Numbered from the stretch's first letter, positions 47,373 through 59,940 are shown. The stretch: DNA of 64,000 nt from Darksidea phi (GCA_030770425.1 JASJFT010000047.1:186001-250000), one strand, 5' to 3'. Notes: a model not told the origin generated them from the letters alone. Numbers and translations are program-made.

Positions 47373-49455
47373 CAAACTGGGCTGGCAAAAAGGATGTCGT
47401 GAGGTCCGTGGAATGGCCTAGGCATGGTCCTCAACATATATTAAAGGGCGCTTCTGACACACGCAGACCACGCTGGGCGTTACCAAAACCGGAATGTTTG
47501 CCGTCATATTGAATACTCTGAAGCTGGTAGTTTCGCAGGGCACAATGCTACAGGTTGTAGCTTATCGGAGGAAGCGTCAACTTGGAACGAGCCGCACACG
47601 GAACCCAGAGCCGGAAACAACAGGAAGCAGGCTTGCTCCATCTCAGAACACCGGGTATGATGTATCCACGCCTGGTTCTTGTCAAGGAAGGCTAACGTAG
47701 CCTACATCGAATGCGCATGTGAGTTGTAACTCTCGATTACACGTCCTTTTGCCCCTCTCCCAATGCCTGTACTGACGGATCCTTAGAGAACTCGCACCAA
47801 ATAACTTCGAGGTTGGGCACCACCCTCTCCATTCAGTAACTGCGTATGCTACGCCCCCGACGCTCTTCCATCGCGAAGGTAGACTCTCAAGAAGACATGT
47901 AGGGTGGATACCGGGACTTGTGGTTGGTAATCCGCTCTCTCAGCGGGTTTGTACCTCCTTAGCTGCAACGACACGACAGCCTGACGGGAACCCCTGCAAC
48001 CATGATGACATATTGTAATGGTTGAACCTGTATCCAAGGTTTTATCTTGCCGCATACCTGTCTCTTTTGGCCAGACTTCGGAGCCAATCCTGATACGGCT
48101 TGTCCTACCACAGTCGCGAGACGTATAAGCAGCACCGTACATGAGCAAAAATTTTATGCGCTTGACTCAGGTAAATTTTGGCTATTAAATCGACCTCACT
48201 TTCCCTCAATCCGTATGCAATGCCATTGAAGCGCTCTACAGTTTCCACCAATCTTAGCTACCTTTTGGGGATATTACAATGACAAGGTGGAATGTACTCG
48301 CAGATATCATGAGAGCACAACTGTATTGAGAGATAATACCTCGGGAGTGCCAGACCTTGGTGATGGTTTGCTTCTTCATCTTCCGACCAGTATAGCAAAG
48401 ATTGATACCTTCAACGCGTACAAAAGGCAACTGACAGCCTCGGGTTGAGCGACTTTACACTTCGCTGAGAATTTCGTCTAGTTGTCAGACCGATTGTCCT
48501 TGGTTCGGGACTCTGTTAATTGGATCGCAATATAGCAATCGTTGCCCAACGTAAGAAGGATGTTAGCTCTCACCGATTATTCAAGGGCGAGATCGCTTCA
48601 GTAAAGAAACCTGTGTTCTTCGCCTGTTATCAGCATTTATCTTTTGTAATCATGCATTACGTTCATCTGACAGGTCTGGGCTGGTGGAAGAAAAATCTTT
48701 TCTGAGCTTCGGTTTCGCCTACAGTCTCACCGTGCATGATTCCGACTTATACTGACACCTCATCGGAGGTAGAAGACACTATCTCCCTTGCTTAAGTTAT
48801 ACGAGCCCCCGTTAACCCTTCTCTCATCGTTGTAAATGGAGATAATCTACTGAAAGTGTTGGATGGCCGGGGGCCCATTGGGGCGGCCAAGACTTCAGAA
48901 GGTACATGTTATCAACATAGGTAATACCCATATATTACCAACTTACCGTAGCTAGGAATTTCGTATCCAGCGCTTAATATAACCATTTATCAGCTAAAAC
49001 TTGCGTCTATCGCCCTCTCCTCATACTATGTGACATATTCGATTAACTTTTTACGTCTATTCTAGTTCTTAAGTCTAATAGATACGCTGGGAATCGTTAA
49101 GCTACCCTATCTTGTAATTTCCATTACACGGCCAACTTCAGCTTCCCGTGTCTCTCAAGTCTAGATACCAGATCTACTTTGCTTGCTCACTACATCTATA
49201 TCTAGCTTGGACGATGAACCAGATTACCGCTACTCTCACAAACTAATGGTCACATACTCCGCCGCCCAAGTTAACTGGCACCAAGATCTCTTCACGCTCG
49301 ATCCTTCTGACGTCAAACCTACGCCACTCAGGAGCCTCACATGACTAAACGCCACCAGTCCGCTCCAAATCCTCCTTCACCTCCACTCAAAGTAGGCTAG
49401 ACCCGGGTCATCTACGGTATACTAAGCGAGGGGGACCGTGCGGCCGTGAGCTACC
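47373..49455. other. gene-poor, AT-rich in its 3' half
   Basis: Nothing firm. Between about 48900 and 49120 the sequence is AT-rich with many TA steps. A coding-like + strand peptide (QVNWHQDLFTLDPSDVKPTP) lies at about 49268-49340. Confidence 0.4.
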
Positions 49456-49463
49456 TATATAAG
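49456..49463 (+). promoter_or_regulatory. TATA box candidate
   Basis: TATATAAG about 88 bp upstream of the ATG at 49551, followed by a pyrimidine-rich leader. It could drive the small intron-containing ORF in the dispersed repeat copy 2. Confidence 0.35.
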
Positions 49464-49550
49464 CCTGCTCAGGCCCTGCCCTTCTTGTCCCCTCATCCTG
49501 CGCCCGCTTGACCCGGATCTACCTGTGGTTCTGCTTCTCTTTCCACAGGT

Positions 49551-49755
49551 ATGGGCTGGCGATCGTTGGTTTTACCAACCCCAATTTTTTGCTCATGTTC
49601 GCCTCTCACTGGGCTTGCTCATAGTTGCGAACACAGTGTCGCCAGTGTAAGTTTTCTCTTCTACCCAGCCTGATTCTTTGATCAGATCACTAACATACCT
49701 GTAGATTGCACTACTTCTGGCTGACGCGACCTCTTCTTTTTTTCTTTTTCATTGA
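49551..49755 (+). CDS. 48-residue intron-containing ORF in the dispersed repeat
   Basis: Exons 49551-49646 and 49705-49755 flank a 58-nt intron (GTAAGT, CACTAAC, GTAG). The spliced frame is open from MGWRSLVLPTPIF to IALLLADATSSFFLFH. The copy at 18190-18382 preserves the intron borders in degenerate form and the peptide I-T-L-P-LADVT. It is too short for domain calls; it may be the remnant of a mobile element or of a duplicated gene. Confidence 0.3.
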
Positions 49756-49756
49756 G
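49563..49756 (+). repeat. dispersed repeat, copy 2 (better preserved)
   Basis: Aligns over about 190 bp with 18190-18382; CATAGTTG and ACACAGTGTCGCCAGT-type blocks and the second exon block are shared. This copy keeps a canonical GTAAGT donor and CTAAC branch point. Confidence 0.65.
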
Positions 49757-50075
49757 TGCACTGGCATTTGCTGGTTGCTTGAGGAAGAAGCTCAGTTTTC
49801 CCAGTGATGTGTTTCGTTTGACCTTCCGTAATCGTTGTTGTCTATGCTATGGGTAGAGCATTGATGTCTTGTGATGATATTCTATTCGAACATCGAAGCC
49901 CACCGCGAAGAATACGAACGCAAGCAACACTGTTATGAGGCTATCGATATCAGATTCTTCTCCTCAAACCGTGACACATCTACATGCTCCCGTTGCGCCA
50001 AAATGCCAGTTCGATATGAACTTTATGGAGTACGCAATACACGATCTTCGGTCTCGCCACGCTCATCATATACTG

Positions 50076-51023
50076 CTATCTGGTGCCGCTCTGGGTCGTC
50101 GTCGCGTTTCTGTAGGTCGTTAGGGTACATGTAGATGCCCCGCCACCCACATGTACCTCTTTCTTCCTGCCGTGGCCTTCCACCGCAGAATTTGCAAGCT
50201 GGCCATTGTCCTGTTTGCTAGGCTCCATGGGAGCGATGCCCTTCCTCTTGCTGGCACTCAACTGCTGACTAGGGATACCAGTCGCCGTCGCGGCCTTCGC
50301 ATCGCCCTCTGCCCGCAGCCACGGCTCTTTCCGAGACCAACCTCGATTTCGAACCCAACAAACAAGTGGCATACAGAGAATCAGGTTGTCTGAGATATAG
50401 GTGACTAACTTACCGGGCAGTTGCCGTCCTCGTCTCCCACCGTCGCCTTCCGCCTTTGCCGATACAGTTGCCGCCGAACGAGAACTCTGGGAAGCAGATC
50501 GATACGGAGAGAACCCAAGTTAGAGCTGCATGCTTGTGCTAGACGGCGCACAGTCTAGAATTGAAGTCACAACGATTGGGTTTGCACATGGACGAGCTAG
50601 GAACGTTTGTCGCCGGCGAAGCAACGAAGGTCTAGTGACTTCGCTTTCTCGGGGCTGGTTGGTGCATTAAGCGATACAGAGTCTCGATAGTGAGATACAC
50701 AAGGTGTCATTGGTATTATACAAAGCTAGGAACGGCGTCTATGAGGACCAAAGCTACGGACACAGGCACGCAGGGCTTCGGCCAAAGAAGGACTCAGAGA
50801 CAGCCGGGACCGCTTTATTCGGCGCTTGAGCTGCAGTAACATGGCAATTGGGGATGTGTCCGAATAGGTATTGACGGGACTCGCTCTCTGGCGCGTGGAA
50901 AAGCTGAGCGGGAAAATTGAGCCGGCGACCTTCAGAGGCGGGGCTCGTAGCTGTATCCGTCAGTATTCCTGGGGCATTCGGACTGGATCTCCAAGGAACC
51001 CCGAGCATGGTATGCTTTAGCAA
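50076..51023 (-). CDS. possible multi-exon gene for a low-complexity protein
   Basis: The 3' exon (50308-50076) joins in phase to an upstream exon ending at 50414 through a 105-nt intron (GTAAGT ... GGGCAG). The joined reading is disordered and coherent: SSRSAATVSAKAEGDG, then GDAKAATATGIPSQQLSASK and EGHGRKKEVHVGGG. A further frame at 51023-50754 (NFPAQLFHAPESESRQYLFG) may be an earlier exon, but the joints between are not resolved. No family recognised. Confidence 0.35.
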
Positions 51024-51894
51024 GCGGCTGTTCAGAGACGCTGGTCTGTAGCAGTAACCGATTCATAGAGCACAATGCGTTTTTGACGCCAACAAATTGG
51101 TCTTGGAGCTATGTATGAGAAGGGCAGGCACATTGCCTTCTCGAATGCCAGCGACTTCATTACATGGGCTCCATGGCCTGCACATTATTAAGGGTAGTCA
51201 TTCGCTCTCTAGACATACCACTATCGAAAGCTACCTCAAAAAGGAATTCGAAATTTCGGTTTGAGGACCGCGTGAATTGCATAGTCCGTTCGCTATCTAC
51301 TCCCCCACCATTAATGAACGTCCGCCGTCCTCCACCCAAAAAACATCACAGTATACAGAAAGAGTGAGACAAGCGTACTAAGGACGACATGATTCGGACT
51401 CTACGTCGCCAGGGAGGTTGCCGCGCTAGCCACCTCATAACAGGATACCATCGCCAGACAGAACGACGCTTCGCGTAACAATCAATCAACACGTAACGTT
51501 TCTGAAGCGTTCGCAGACGAACGGGACATTTCTCTAATCAAGGGACGTCAGTGCTTCACTAGAGATGCGCTGCCGCAAGGCTTGCAATTGACTCGCTGAC
51601 ATCAGGGTTGACTCAAAGGCGTCAATTGGCAGGCCTGCTCAACAAACTGGACAGTGAGCCAGCAAGCCATTCGGACGGCGCCGAGGATAATTGGAACTCT
51701 CCTTCCACGCACAACTCCATCTGCTTACACTTGGAGGTAACGACAAAAGCTACGACGAGCTCAATTCAAATGTGGGGTGCCGGAACAATGGAGCTCAAGA
51801 GCCAATCTTGGTGACACTAATTTAAAGTCGCAGGCCAACCTTGAGAGCAACTCGATCTGCCATATATCCTCACAACATCAGCCACTACGCAGCG
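51024..51894. other. intergenic region with one coding-like + strand frame
   Basis: The + strand frame 51608-51814 (QRRQLAGLLNKLDSEPASHS) may belong to the broken gene that follows at 51895; no splice sites link them clearly. Confidence 0.35.
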
Positions 51895-52748
51895 ATGGAC
51901 GGCGAGAGAGCTCCACCACTACCCCTCACTCCGAAAAAACTTCGTCCCGACGAACACGCGCATGCCACTTAAAGCCTGCCTGCGCCTCGAGGTCAAATGG
52001 GAGGCATCAGAACCGACAGAGGGCCCGCCCCTCCAACAGCTCCATCACACTTGGTCAATCAATATCCCCAAAAGAGCACGAGAAGGGCATGGAAAACCTC
52101 TGGCGTTCGGGCAGCACATGAAGGATATGGAGTACAGTATCACCATATCTTATGTGGAACCCGGAAAGCTAGATGAGGAGTTGAGGCGGTGAAATCCACT
52201 GGGGCAACGAATATCAGCGCGCGTGGTTCCGGGTACCCGGAGGAAAGACCGACTCTTCTACAATACTACATGATGGTGGCACCTTTGGCGAATGGGGAGA
52301 TACTGCTCTTGATGGAGGCTGTGTTCCGGATTCTATGAACTAGAAACAAACGGTGGAAAGATGAATGCATTAAGCGGAATAACCTCACGTCAGTGCAGCG
52401 ATGCTCGAACTCCTAACGAACACGTATCGGAATGCGCACACACAGCTTGCCAGAGGAACAAAACGGCGCGAGGAAGTCGGGAAATTTGGATATTGGCTCA
52501 TGCCGAGGAGCGGCCAGGCTATGAGAAGAGGGAAGCTGCTGGAGGAGGTGCTAAGGTACCGGGTGTTACCGAAGCCCAAGCTACTAGAAGCATCTGCTGA
52601 AGTAGAAGGCTGGTTCTGCTTCGTGCATGTCCACACATATGGCCAGCCCTTCGAAGAGCAGCTAGGGTTCTTGCGTGAATTCCGTCATCTCGATCCGGGA
52701 GATGCTCTGCAATGTTTGCAGAGTAAATCACAGGGAAAGCGGCGCTAG
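51895..52748 (+). pseudogene. unknown gene, apparently broken by frame changes
   Basis: Consecutive coding-like segments change frame: MDGERAPPLPLTPKKL (51895), ACLRLEVKWEASEPTEGPPL (51962-52192), EIHWGNEYQRAWFRVPGGKT (52191-52340) and MLELLTNTYRNAHTQLARGT ... FCFVHVHTYGQPFEEQLGFL (52401-52748, TAG). The last two share a frame and could be joined by an intron ending at CGTCAG near 52392. The others seem to need indels. It converges on the permease gene. No family recognised. Confidence 0.4.
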
Positions 52749-52984
52749 GAATAGAGATACAGAATGTACGGAAGGTGTTGAGGCCCAACAACGGGCACAT
52801 GCGTTTGTAGCGTCTCTTTGATTGTATTGGTTTGCTTCTTGCATGACTGGTCGAGGTCTCGATACTTGAAGCTATTGTAGAACAAAACCGATTCTGCTCA
52901 TCTGCTCACTGTTCTTGCCCAGAAATTCACCCTAAGAACCTTCTCAAGGGATGCTCAGAGAGCCCATTACTTGTTCTAGCGAAG

Positions 52985-54957
52985 CTAGATCAGTACCCCA
53001 ACGACTCTCCTCACACGTCCCATAAATCCTTTCCTCTTTTCTGTTTCCAATTCCTGAATGCTACTTCTTGGCACATCATCGCTCACTCCACGACCTGATA
53101 TGACAGCTTGATCCTCACGCATACCCGTCAAAACGTCAATGTCCTTGATCGGCACGTACAACTGTCGATGGCTCGGATATCTGTTCCAGGAGTACGCTTT
53201 CCATAGGACGTAGAGGAAGACGATAAGCGGGAAGGCAAGGTAAGCGCTGAAGAACTTCTCGGCGTTGGGTGATCCACCGATAGGCTGTTAGGGAGTTAGG
53301 TCGATTTAGCCGTCATGGTGGCTTAAGCCCTTGGAGGGATCAAATGAATATTTGGAAATACGTACCCAAAGCGCAACATAGAACTGTGCGGCTAAGCAGA
53401 CAAAATTTAACACCACGCAGATGTAGCTTCCAAGAACACCGAACTGAGAACGATATGGTAACTCTGAGACATCGTGACCCGAGTACTTCCATGCTTGGCG
53501 AAACCGAATGTGCGCTACGCAGATACTGCCATACACGAAAAAGTTAGCAATGCCGGAAAGAGCTAGCAACCACGTAAATATCACTGCGCCCGTTTCCGTT
53601 GCTTCGTTCACAAAAGCAAGCAAGCCGAAGATCAACTGCAGAATGACGGTGGGAATCGGCCGACCCTTGGGGTCTACGTAGGCGAGGATCTTTGGTGCCA
53701 TGCCGTTAGCTGCCATCGCTTGAATGGTTCGTGTAGAGGCGTAGGTTGCGGAATTAGCTACTGAGATAACAGATAGGGTGATGACGGTATTGAACACAGA
53801 AGGAAGACCTTTGACGCCTGCCAATACGATGGCGAGTACGAATGGAGACGCTTTTGTGTTCGCACCCGATGAACCAAGCAGAACTTCCGAGCTCGACGGA
53901 ACGATGAGTCCCAGGATGAACAAGTTCACGACGTAGAAGAAGGTGATGCGCCAGAAAACTTGCTTCGTAGCCTTAGGAATTTCCTTTCGCGGGTTCGCAG
54001 CTTCGGCTGCAGCGAGACCTGTAAGTTCAGTCCCACCGTATGCAAACGATGCGGTGACGAAAACGGAGCAAAAGCCCTTGAACCCGTTGCGAAATGCTTG
54101 TTCGGGATCGTGCCAGTAGCGAGTGCCAATGTAGCCACGATTGTCGGTTGGTACGCCGCCGCAGTTGACGATAATGCCGAAGATGATGAAGCCGGAGCAG
54201 GCGGCCACTTTGATCATGCTGAGTACGAATTCGACTTCGCCGTAGCCACGAACACCGAACAATTGGACGACGGCGAGCACGGTGAGAAAAACAGCTATCC
54301 ATATCTGTGAAATTTGTGAGCAATGCTCTCCATGTTGCAAAGGGAGGCCTTACGCCAATGTTGTAATGTTTCCAGTAATCAATAGTGATGCCAGCGGCAG
54401 TGATTTCGAACGGTAAGATGGTAAGCCATTGGAGGGCGTACTCCCACCCCAATGCAAAACCCCTGTTTGGATGTGTAAATTTGCGCTCCTATTGTTTGCG
54501 AAGGAGTTGACTTACCAAGACGGATCAACGAAGCGAACAATGTACTGATAGAATGCACCGTTTACCGGATACATAACAGCCAGCTCAGCAAGCGCCTGCA
54601 TCATGAGCATGATCATGAAACCAATGATCATGAAACACACCAACTACAGTACACAGTTAATTCGCTGAACGGGCAATGCGGAAGGTGGTACAAGCTTACT
54701 AGACTACCCGGGCCTCCCGCTGACAGTGCGCCTCCGGATCCGACGAAAAGACCTGCACCAATAGCTCCACCAATAGCAATCATCTGCATATGACGACCGT
54801 GAAGACCACGCTTCAGCTGATTTGTGTCTTCCGCGACAATAGCTTCATTCGCAGCGTCGAGTTGACTTCCATGGTGATGGTCCGCGAAGGTGTGTGACAC
54901 CCGGGGCGGCGCACTCTTCTCGGGATCTGCGAATTCATCTTGGGTGAGTGCAGCCAT
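52985..54957 (-). CDS. amino-acid permease, AAT family of the APC superfamily
   Basis: Five exons (54957-54700, 54643-54516, 54462-54354, 54304-53366, 53284-52985) give 577 residues, the normal length for fungal Gap1-like permeases. Introns are short with consensus borders. After an ~50-residue cytosolic N-terminus comes the family signature around helix 1: LKRGLHGRHMQMIAIGGAIG and GLFVGSGGALSAGG. Twelve hydrophobic segments follow; AELAVMYPVNGAFYQYIVRF, GWEYALQW and SFAYGGTELTGLAAAE are typical. The product should be a plasma-membrane proton symporter for amino acids; specificity cannot be read. Lysines in the N-terminus could serve ubiquitin-dependent turnover. A CTTATC (GATA-factor type) site lies at 55288-55293 in the promoter, which is weak evidence for nitrogen control. 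Confidence 0.95.
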
Positions 54958-55621
54958 GGTAATAGTAGATAATTCGAAGTTGGGTAAAGAATGAATGGGC
55001 CGGAGAGAAGGGGAGAGGCCGAGTTATATGTGCTGGAGTCGCACGGGGCGTCTTGACCGGTAACGCGGTTTGCAGCGTGCACTTTACACCAAGTGCAACC
55101 ACCATGTTCCCCTTGTTCCCCACCCTGTCATTCTACGCCCGTTGTAGAACCAACCATGATTGGACCATATATCATAGCGCTCGAGCGCCGCCGTTGCTTT
55201 CCGGAAGGTGGGAAGCCTAGCCGATGCGCAGAATGTCGCGTACAGCAGCTAAGCCGCGCTTAGGATGCTTATGTGCATTGGCGCCAGCTTATCTTTAACC
55301 TTGCTAACCGTACTGAGAATATTGATAGCCAAGGAACGGGATGGGGAGCTTGATGTATATAGATACCGGTAGTCGCGCTGCGTGCGATGGGTAGAGGCCG
55401 ATCGGTAGGGACGCAGAAGGATTGGTCCTGGCGCGCATCCTTGTCCCCAAGGTGTACTATGGCTCTCTCAACGGAGACCGCACAAAGTCGTGTCGTTCTC
55501 TTTCAACGTAGAGGATACAGTAACCTCTTTGCTAAGTGGTCCCACATCACTCTCAAAAACCCCGTGAAAATGCTGGCGGGTCGCTGCGAGCGTTTGCCTC
55601 CTAATTTCGAGCACTCTCGAG
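54958..55621. other. promoter region of the permease gene and intergenic sequence
   Basis: Holds the permease upstream region with one CTTATC hexamer (55288-55293). No other feature is supported. Confidence 0.5.
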
Positions 55622-56071
55622 CTAAGGAAGCACCCCAGTTGCATGCGACGGAGCCGTGACCGAGCTCTCCATTTGATTGGCGGCCGATGGCAGGGAGCCT
55701 GACGATAGGAAATTGTATTCCCGGAAGTACGGATGCTCGAGGCTGGGGACGCGGCAGATGGCGGGGTCGAGGAGCCTAAATTCCACATAAAGGGTAATAC
55801 ATTCAGAGCAGTGCTTGGGGAAGCAGGTAAAGTCTCGCGCGACAAATGCGTCCTGGAACTGTTGCGGTTCGAGGTGCTAGCGGTAGTGCGGGGACAGTTG
55901 TGGCAAGGAGCGAGATAGCCACAGCGAGCAGAGCGCAATATGCACGACGTCGACGTCTGGACGGCTACGCCAGTACCAGAAAACCGCAAGGTGGCAGGCT
56001 GCAGGGAAGGATCGAGAAGTGCAAGAGGTCGAAATAAGACGGATGAACACTGGCCACAGTGTGTCAGCCAA
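55622..56071 (-). pseudogene. 150-codon frame with one internal stop, unknown
   Basis: One minus-strand frame runs from ATG 56071 to TAG 55622-55624 with a single TAG at 55877-55879. The part after the stop looks strongly coding: FQDAFVARDFTCFPKHCSEC, FRLLDPAICRVPSLEHPYFR and EYNFLSS. A CTAG acceptor at the internal stop would allow a second exon to begin there. The + strand is also open over 55709-56155 with one stop, in codon register with this frame. No family recognised. Confidence 0.35.
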
Positions 56072-56848
56072 GGCTGTACGACCCGTCCAGCTTTTCGGAC
56101 ACGTTGTCTAGCGATCGTACCGACAGCCAAAAGCCCGGAATCTGAAGAGCTCTAGATGCGCTCATTAGGGGCGTAAACCCAACTTCCCCGGCTTCGGGCA
56201 AACCTGCGAAGCTGCTTGCTGGATAAAAGACGGTTGACAGGCCGGTTGTAAGAGTCAGCGAGCAACTGTGGGCAAAACGCTACCTCGAAGGAATTAGAAA
56301 TACTTTCGCGCAACCTGTGAACAGAAGGGCAACATGATCCATTCATCAATTAAAACGGGAATGGGAATGGTTGAGGCCTCGCCCATGCTCAAAGCAATAC
56401 TGTTGCTAAAAAAAACCGAACGTCAAAGATGGGTGACCCATGCGGTTCAAAAACTCGGCGCACGAGAGCAAGCTGTCTGATCTACATCTAACACCCCACA
56501 AAACCCAGGTGCTTCACTGCACATGTGGTGATGAGCAAGATCCTTTATCACGTGGATACCGGAGGAAAGAGGCCTAGCGCATCTCCATCTGGAATAGCGT
56601 GGCGGAGCCAAGCTGTTAGGCAACCGTTCAGCTCTGACTTGTAACCACGCCTATTCGCCCCATCTTCGCATAGCCATCGACAGCGATGGATCATACACCA
56701 ATTTTTTTTCAAGCGTTATTTACCTGAATGCCCTTTAGATGGAGCATTGTGAACGGTACTTACTTGCTCTTATCATCTGATCACGAAAGGCACGATTTGA
56801 CTGTCATTCATGGACCGTTGAGCCACGTCAAAGACACCCGGAGAAATC
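56072..56848. other. intergenic region upstream of the Zn2Cys6 gene
   Basis: No coding frame, repeat or RNA gene is supported. The last part is the promoter of the regulator starting at 56849. Confidence 0.5.
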
Positions 56849-58960
56849 ATGACTATCGCTGGAAAATGCGACGTGTGCCGGGTAAGAAAGGTTAAGGTGA
56901 GTATCGTTCCCATCGCGTTTCAACTCTTCACGCAAGCCCGACCGTCGCTCTTCTCGTCCGTCCGTCTTCGTTCAGATGCTAATACGACGTTTATTAGTGC
57001 GACGAACAGAAACCAAAATGCGGTGCTTGCAAAAAGCGAGATAGAGAATGCTCCTACTCCTACGGGAAGGTGACTGCCTTTGTGACCGAAGACCCCGTGC
57101 AGCTTTCCAAGCACGGCAAACCAATGGGCGCGCCAATCATATACCCTGTGGTCACATGGGAGGGCTTAGATCCTGGTTATTTTAGTGCTTCATCGCCTTC
57201 CAACTCTTCGTCTTCTGATAAGCTCCTATTGACCACCAAAAAGGATGCGGACGACGGTAAAGGGATCTTCCTAACGCTCGCCGTTCCATCCAACCACAAG
57301 CGAAACAGTATCCGGAAACCAACAGCGCGGCAAAAAAAGAAGCTGGAAAACCATCTTAATCGGCTCAGAGAATCGTCTGAGCTCACGTCGCATCGTCCAT
57401 CGTCGCCGGAATCCGCTCTTGTGGCCCGCTATCTGAACATGCTTGGATCACGCTCTCTGAAGGATCAGCCGTTTGCGATACTCGGGTCATTCATTGAATC
57501 CATACCATCTCGCCTTGGGTCAAGTCATATCGTCGACCTTGTGGTCGAATATCTAGTCGATAGCTTTACCGTGTACCGTGGCAACACCTTCTCAAATAGA
57601 AGTGTAGCATTGACATCGAAAGCGAAGGCTTTGAGACAACTCCAACTCGTTATCAGCAACCATCAAACCCGTGCTACGTACGATACCGTTCTGGCTATGA
57701 AAATGCTCTTCGTAGCCGAGGTATGTGATTCCACGTCCCACGTCTAACGCGTTTCTTACTCTTGTGCAGATCTTTATGGGAATCAAGACCCTCCAACACG
57801 CCATCCATATTATTGGATTAGTTGAGATCCTAAGATCGGGACCAGTAGCCGGCTTTGACGCTGACCACTACTGGAATTTCGTAGACAACACGTACCTTGA
57901 CGACGTAAGCACCCCACAATAAGACCCATGAGAAGAAAAGCTAATGTGGGTACAGGTGTCGGAAGCAATGGTCTCTGGTCGTACAACGGTCTTCGATAAC
58001 GACTTCTACCTTGAGATATCATCCCCCGCTGCGATTCAGACCGACGCCCCTGCAGCCTTCCGCGCCTCCGTCACCCACATGCACATCTTCATCCAATTGC
58101 CTCGTCTTATCTGCCTCGTCCGACACGCAAGGGAACACCCACAGGATACAGAAACGCTTGCAGCAGCCGTCTGCTTAGCAGAGTCACTATGGGTTCTCGT
58201 CCCCAACGACAGTATGGAACAAGTCTTGCAATCTTCCACCGCTGTCATACCAGTCCCACCTGCTCCGGAAATAGCCGATATTATCCCAGACTCATTGCAT
58301 TTCGACTCCATTGAAAACTCAATCCTGATTAGCCGCTACTGGATGCTGAAAATGTGCCTGAGCGGACTAATCGAAAACCTTCATCTCTATTTTCCCGAAT
58401 ACACTGCCAACTCTTTGCTTCCTAGTCTAGTTACTGTACAGCAAACAGACATCGATGCCGCGACAAACTTGGCACGCTGTATACAATACGCGCTCTATAC
58501 ATGCCCTTCGCTCCCCGTCCTCCCTCTCCGCATCCACACCACAGTCCAATTATCACTAGGTGCATGGCGCCGTCTCTACCTTCGCCTCGACCGCGCCCAA
58601 GAGGCTCTTAATCGCACACTCAGCACGCAAGAAGACATCGGACTCACTGCCCAATTCGACCGAGCAGTCCGCATGGAGCAATTCGTCGCAGAGGAATGCA
58701 ACCGCTTGCACAAATTTTGGGGCCTTGAGAAGGTATCGACAGAGTTTTGGCACACCGCCATAGACGGTATGGCTGGCGGCCCGATTCCTGACTGGCTTCC
58801 CACCAGTGTGAAGTTTGAGGAAGAAGAAGGCGAGATGGTTATGAAAGTGGAATGTGGGGTTCCGGCGCCGCGGTTAGATATGATACTAGGGGATGACGGT
58901 GAGGAGAGGATATCATGGAAGCGGCGCTCGACGACTGCGAGTCCATTTGGGAAGAGGTGA
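56849..58960 (+). CDS. Zn2Cys6 fungal-type transcription factor
   Basis: Exons 56849-56896, 56998-57720, 57770-57904 and 57956-58960 encode 636 residues. The N-terminal zinc cluster is complete: C7, C10, C17, C24, C27 and C34 (CDVCRVRKVK then CDEQKPKCGACKKRDREC), binding two zinc ions and DNA. The first intron splits the cluster between K16 and C17. A basic linker (RKPTARQKKKLENHLNRLR) and a large helical middle and C-terminal region follow, as in many fungal regulators; I cannot name its targets. The second to fourth introns are canonical. Reading through ends at TGA 58958-58960; alternatively the GTGAGT at 58957 is a donor spliced to 59040, adding PMKAMSVSPESYLH... and ending at 59119-59121. 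The next gene is convergent. Confidence 0.9.
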
Positions 58961-59295
58961 GTTCCCTATGGCCATTTTCCGTCTCGTAGGAGGGTGGTAA
59001 TTGCGCTTGTGGATCGGAACGGTTACTGATTTGATGTAGACCTATGAAAGCTATGTCGGTATCGCCGGAGAGCTATCTCCACCCGAGTATCTGTGTTTCC
59101 GCGAGTAGCTTCGGAGGATAGAGTGTATTCTGACATAGAGTGTATTACATTGCCTATTAGCTCCCCGCCCATCTTACTTCCGCCACTAGGTCGACCTTAA
59201 TGCATAACTTGGGACCGTTGCGCTGCTCTTCTTTGACCTGTCTGCATGTTTGCCTTTATTACAGTGGTGCCTTGCGTTTCGGACTTCCGAGCTCC

Positions 59296-59940
59296 TCAGG
59301 ATTTTTCGGCCACTTCCCCATCCTGTTCTAGCAGTACATCCTGCTTCTTTCCGTAGGTCGTACCGTAGGCTTCATCGTCATGGGCCGATAACGCGTTGGA
59401 CTGCAACTGGAATGTACATGGCGGCACCACGCTGCCGTTGCCGAAACCGAACTCTTCAAGCGGAAGAGGAGGGGTTATGCGAAGGCGCGGCTTCCTGGAC
59501 GGAGGGGTTGCGGTCGTGCGAATAGAACTCGGGCAAAGAGAGAGGAATCTCATGGTTGGACCTAAGGCTCGGGGCACGAAGTCGGCGAAGCTTATCTAGA
59601 ACGATATCAGTACCTGCTCTCTCATAACAGAAATGTCTTTACTCACCGTTGCGACACAGTTCGTATACTGGGTTTGCCCGTGTATGTCTGCGCGATACTA
59701 CCGGTCTGTCACTTTAGCGACCTAGAAACGATTGTTGGGGCAACTGGGGGATAGCGATGTACAAAATTATGGCCAGGACAAGCAATGACGTGATGATCCA
59801 GGAGGAGGGTCGTTGTGAGACGTAAGGGCGCCGTTGTCGGCGTTCAGCTAAGGGTGAATGGTGTTGAGGCGATCTGTAGCGCCTAGCGGAACAACAAGAT
59901 CGAGAAAGCTTGAGAATGACGCCTTGCCTGCACTCAATTA
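59296..59940 (-). CDS. 3' part of a predicted single-pass membrane protein gene
   Basis: About 59890-59722 encodes a basic stretch (LAERRQRRPYVSQR) and a clear transmembrane helix WIITSLLVLAIILYIAI. A canonical intron at 59596-59646 (GTGAGT, TACTGAT, CTAG) follows a short exon 59687-59647. The last exon then reads ISFADFVPRALGPTMRFL to EAYGTTYGKKQDVLL and stops at 59296. The joint between helix and short exon would need a 34-nt intron (59688-59721), which is doubtful. A second scheme uses another frame after the canonical intron and stops at 59456 (EFYSHDRNPSVQEAAPSH). No start codon found; family not recognised. Confidence 0.35.
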
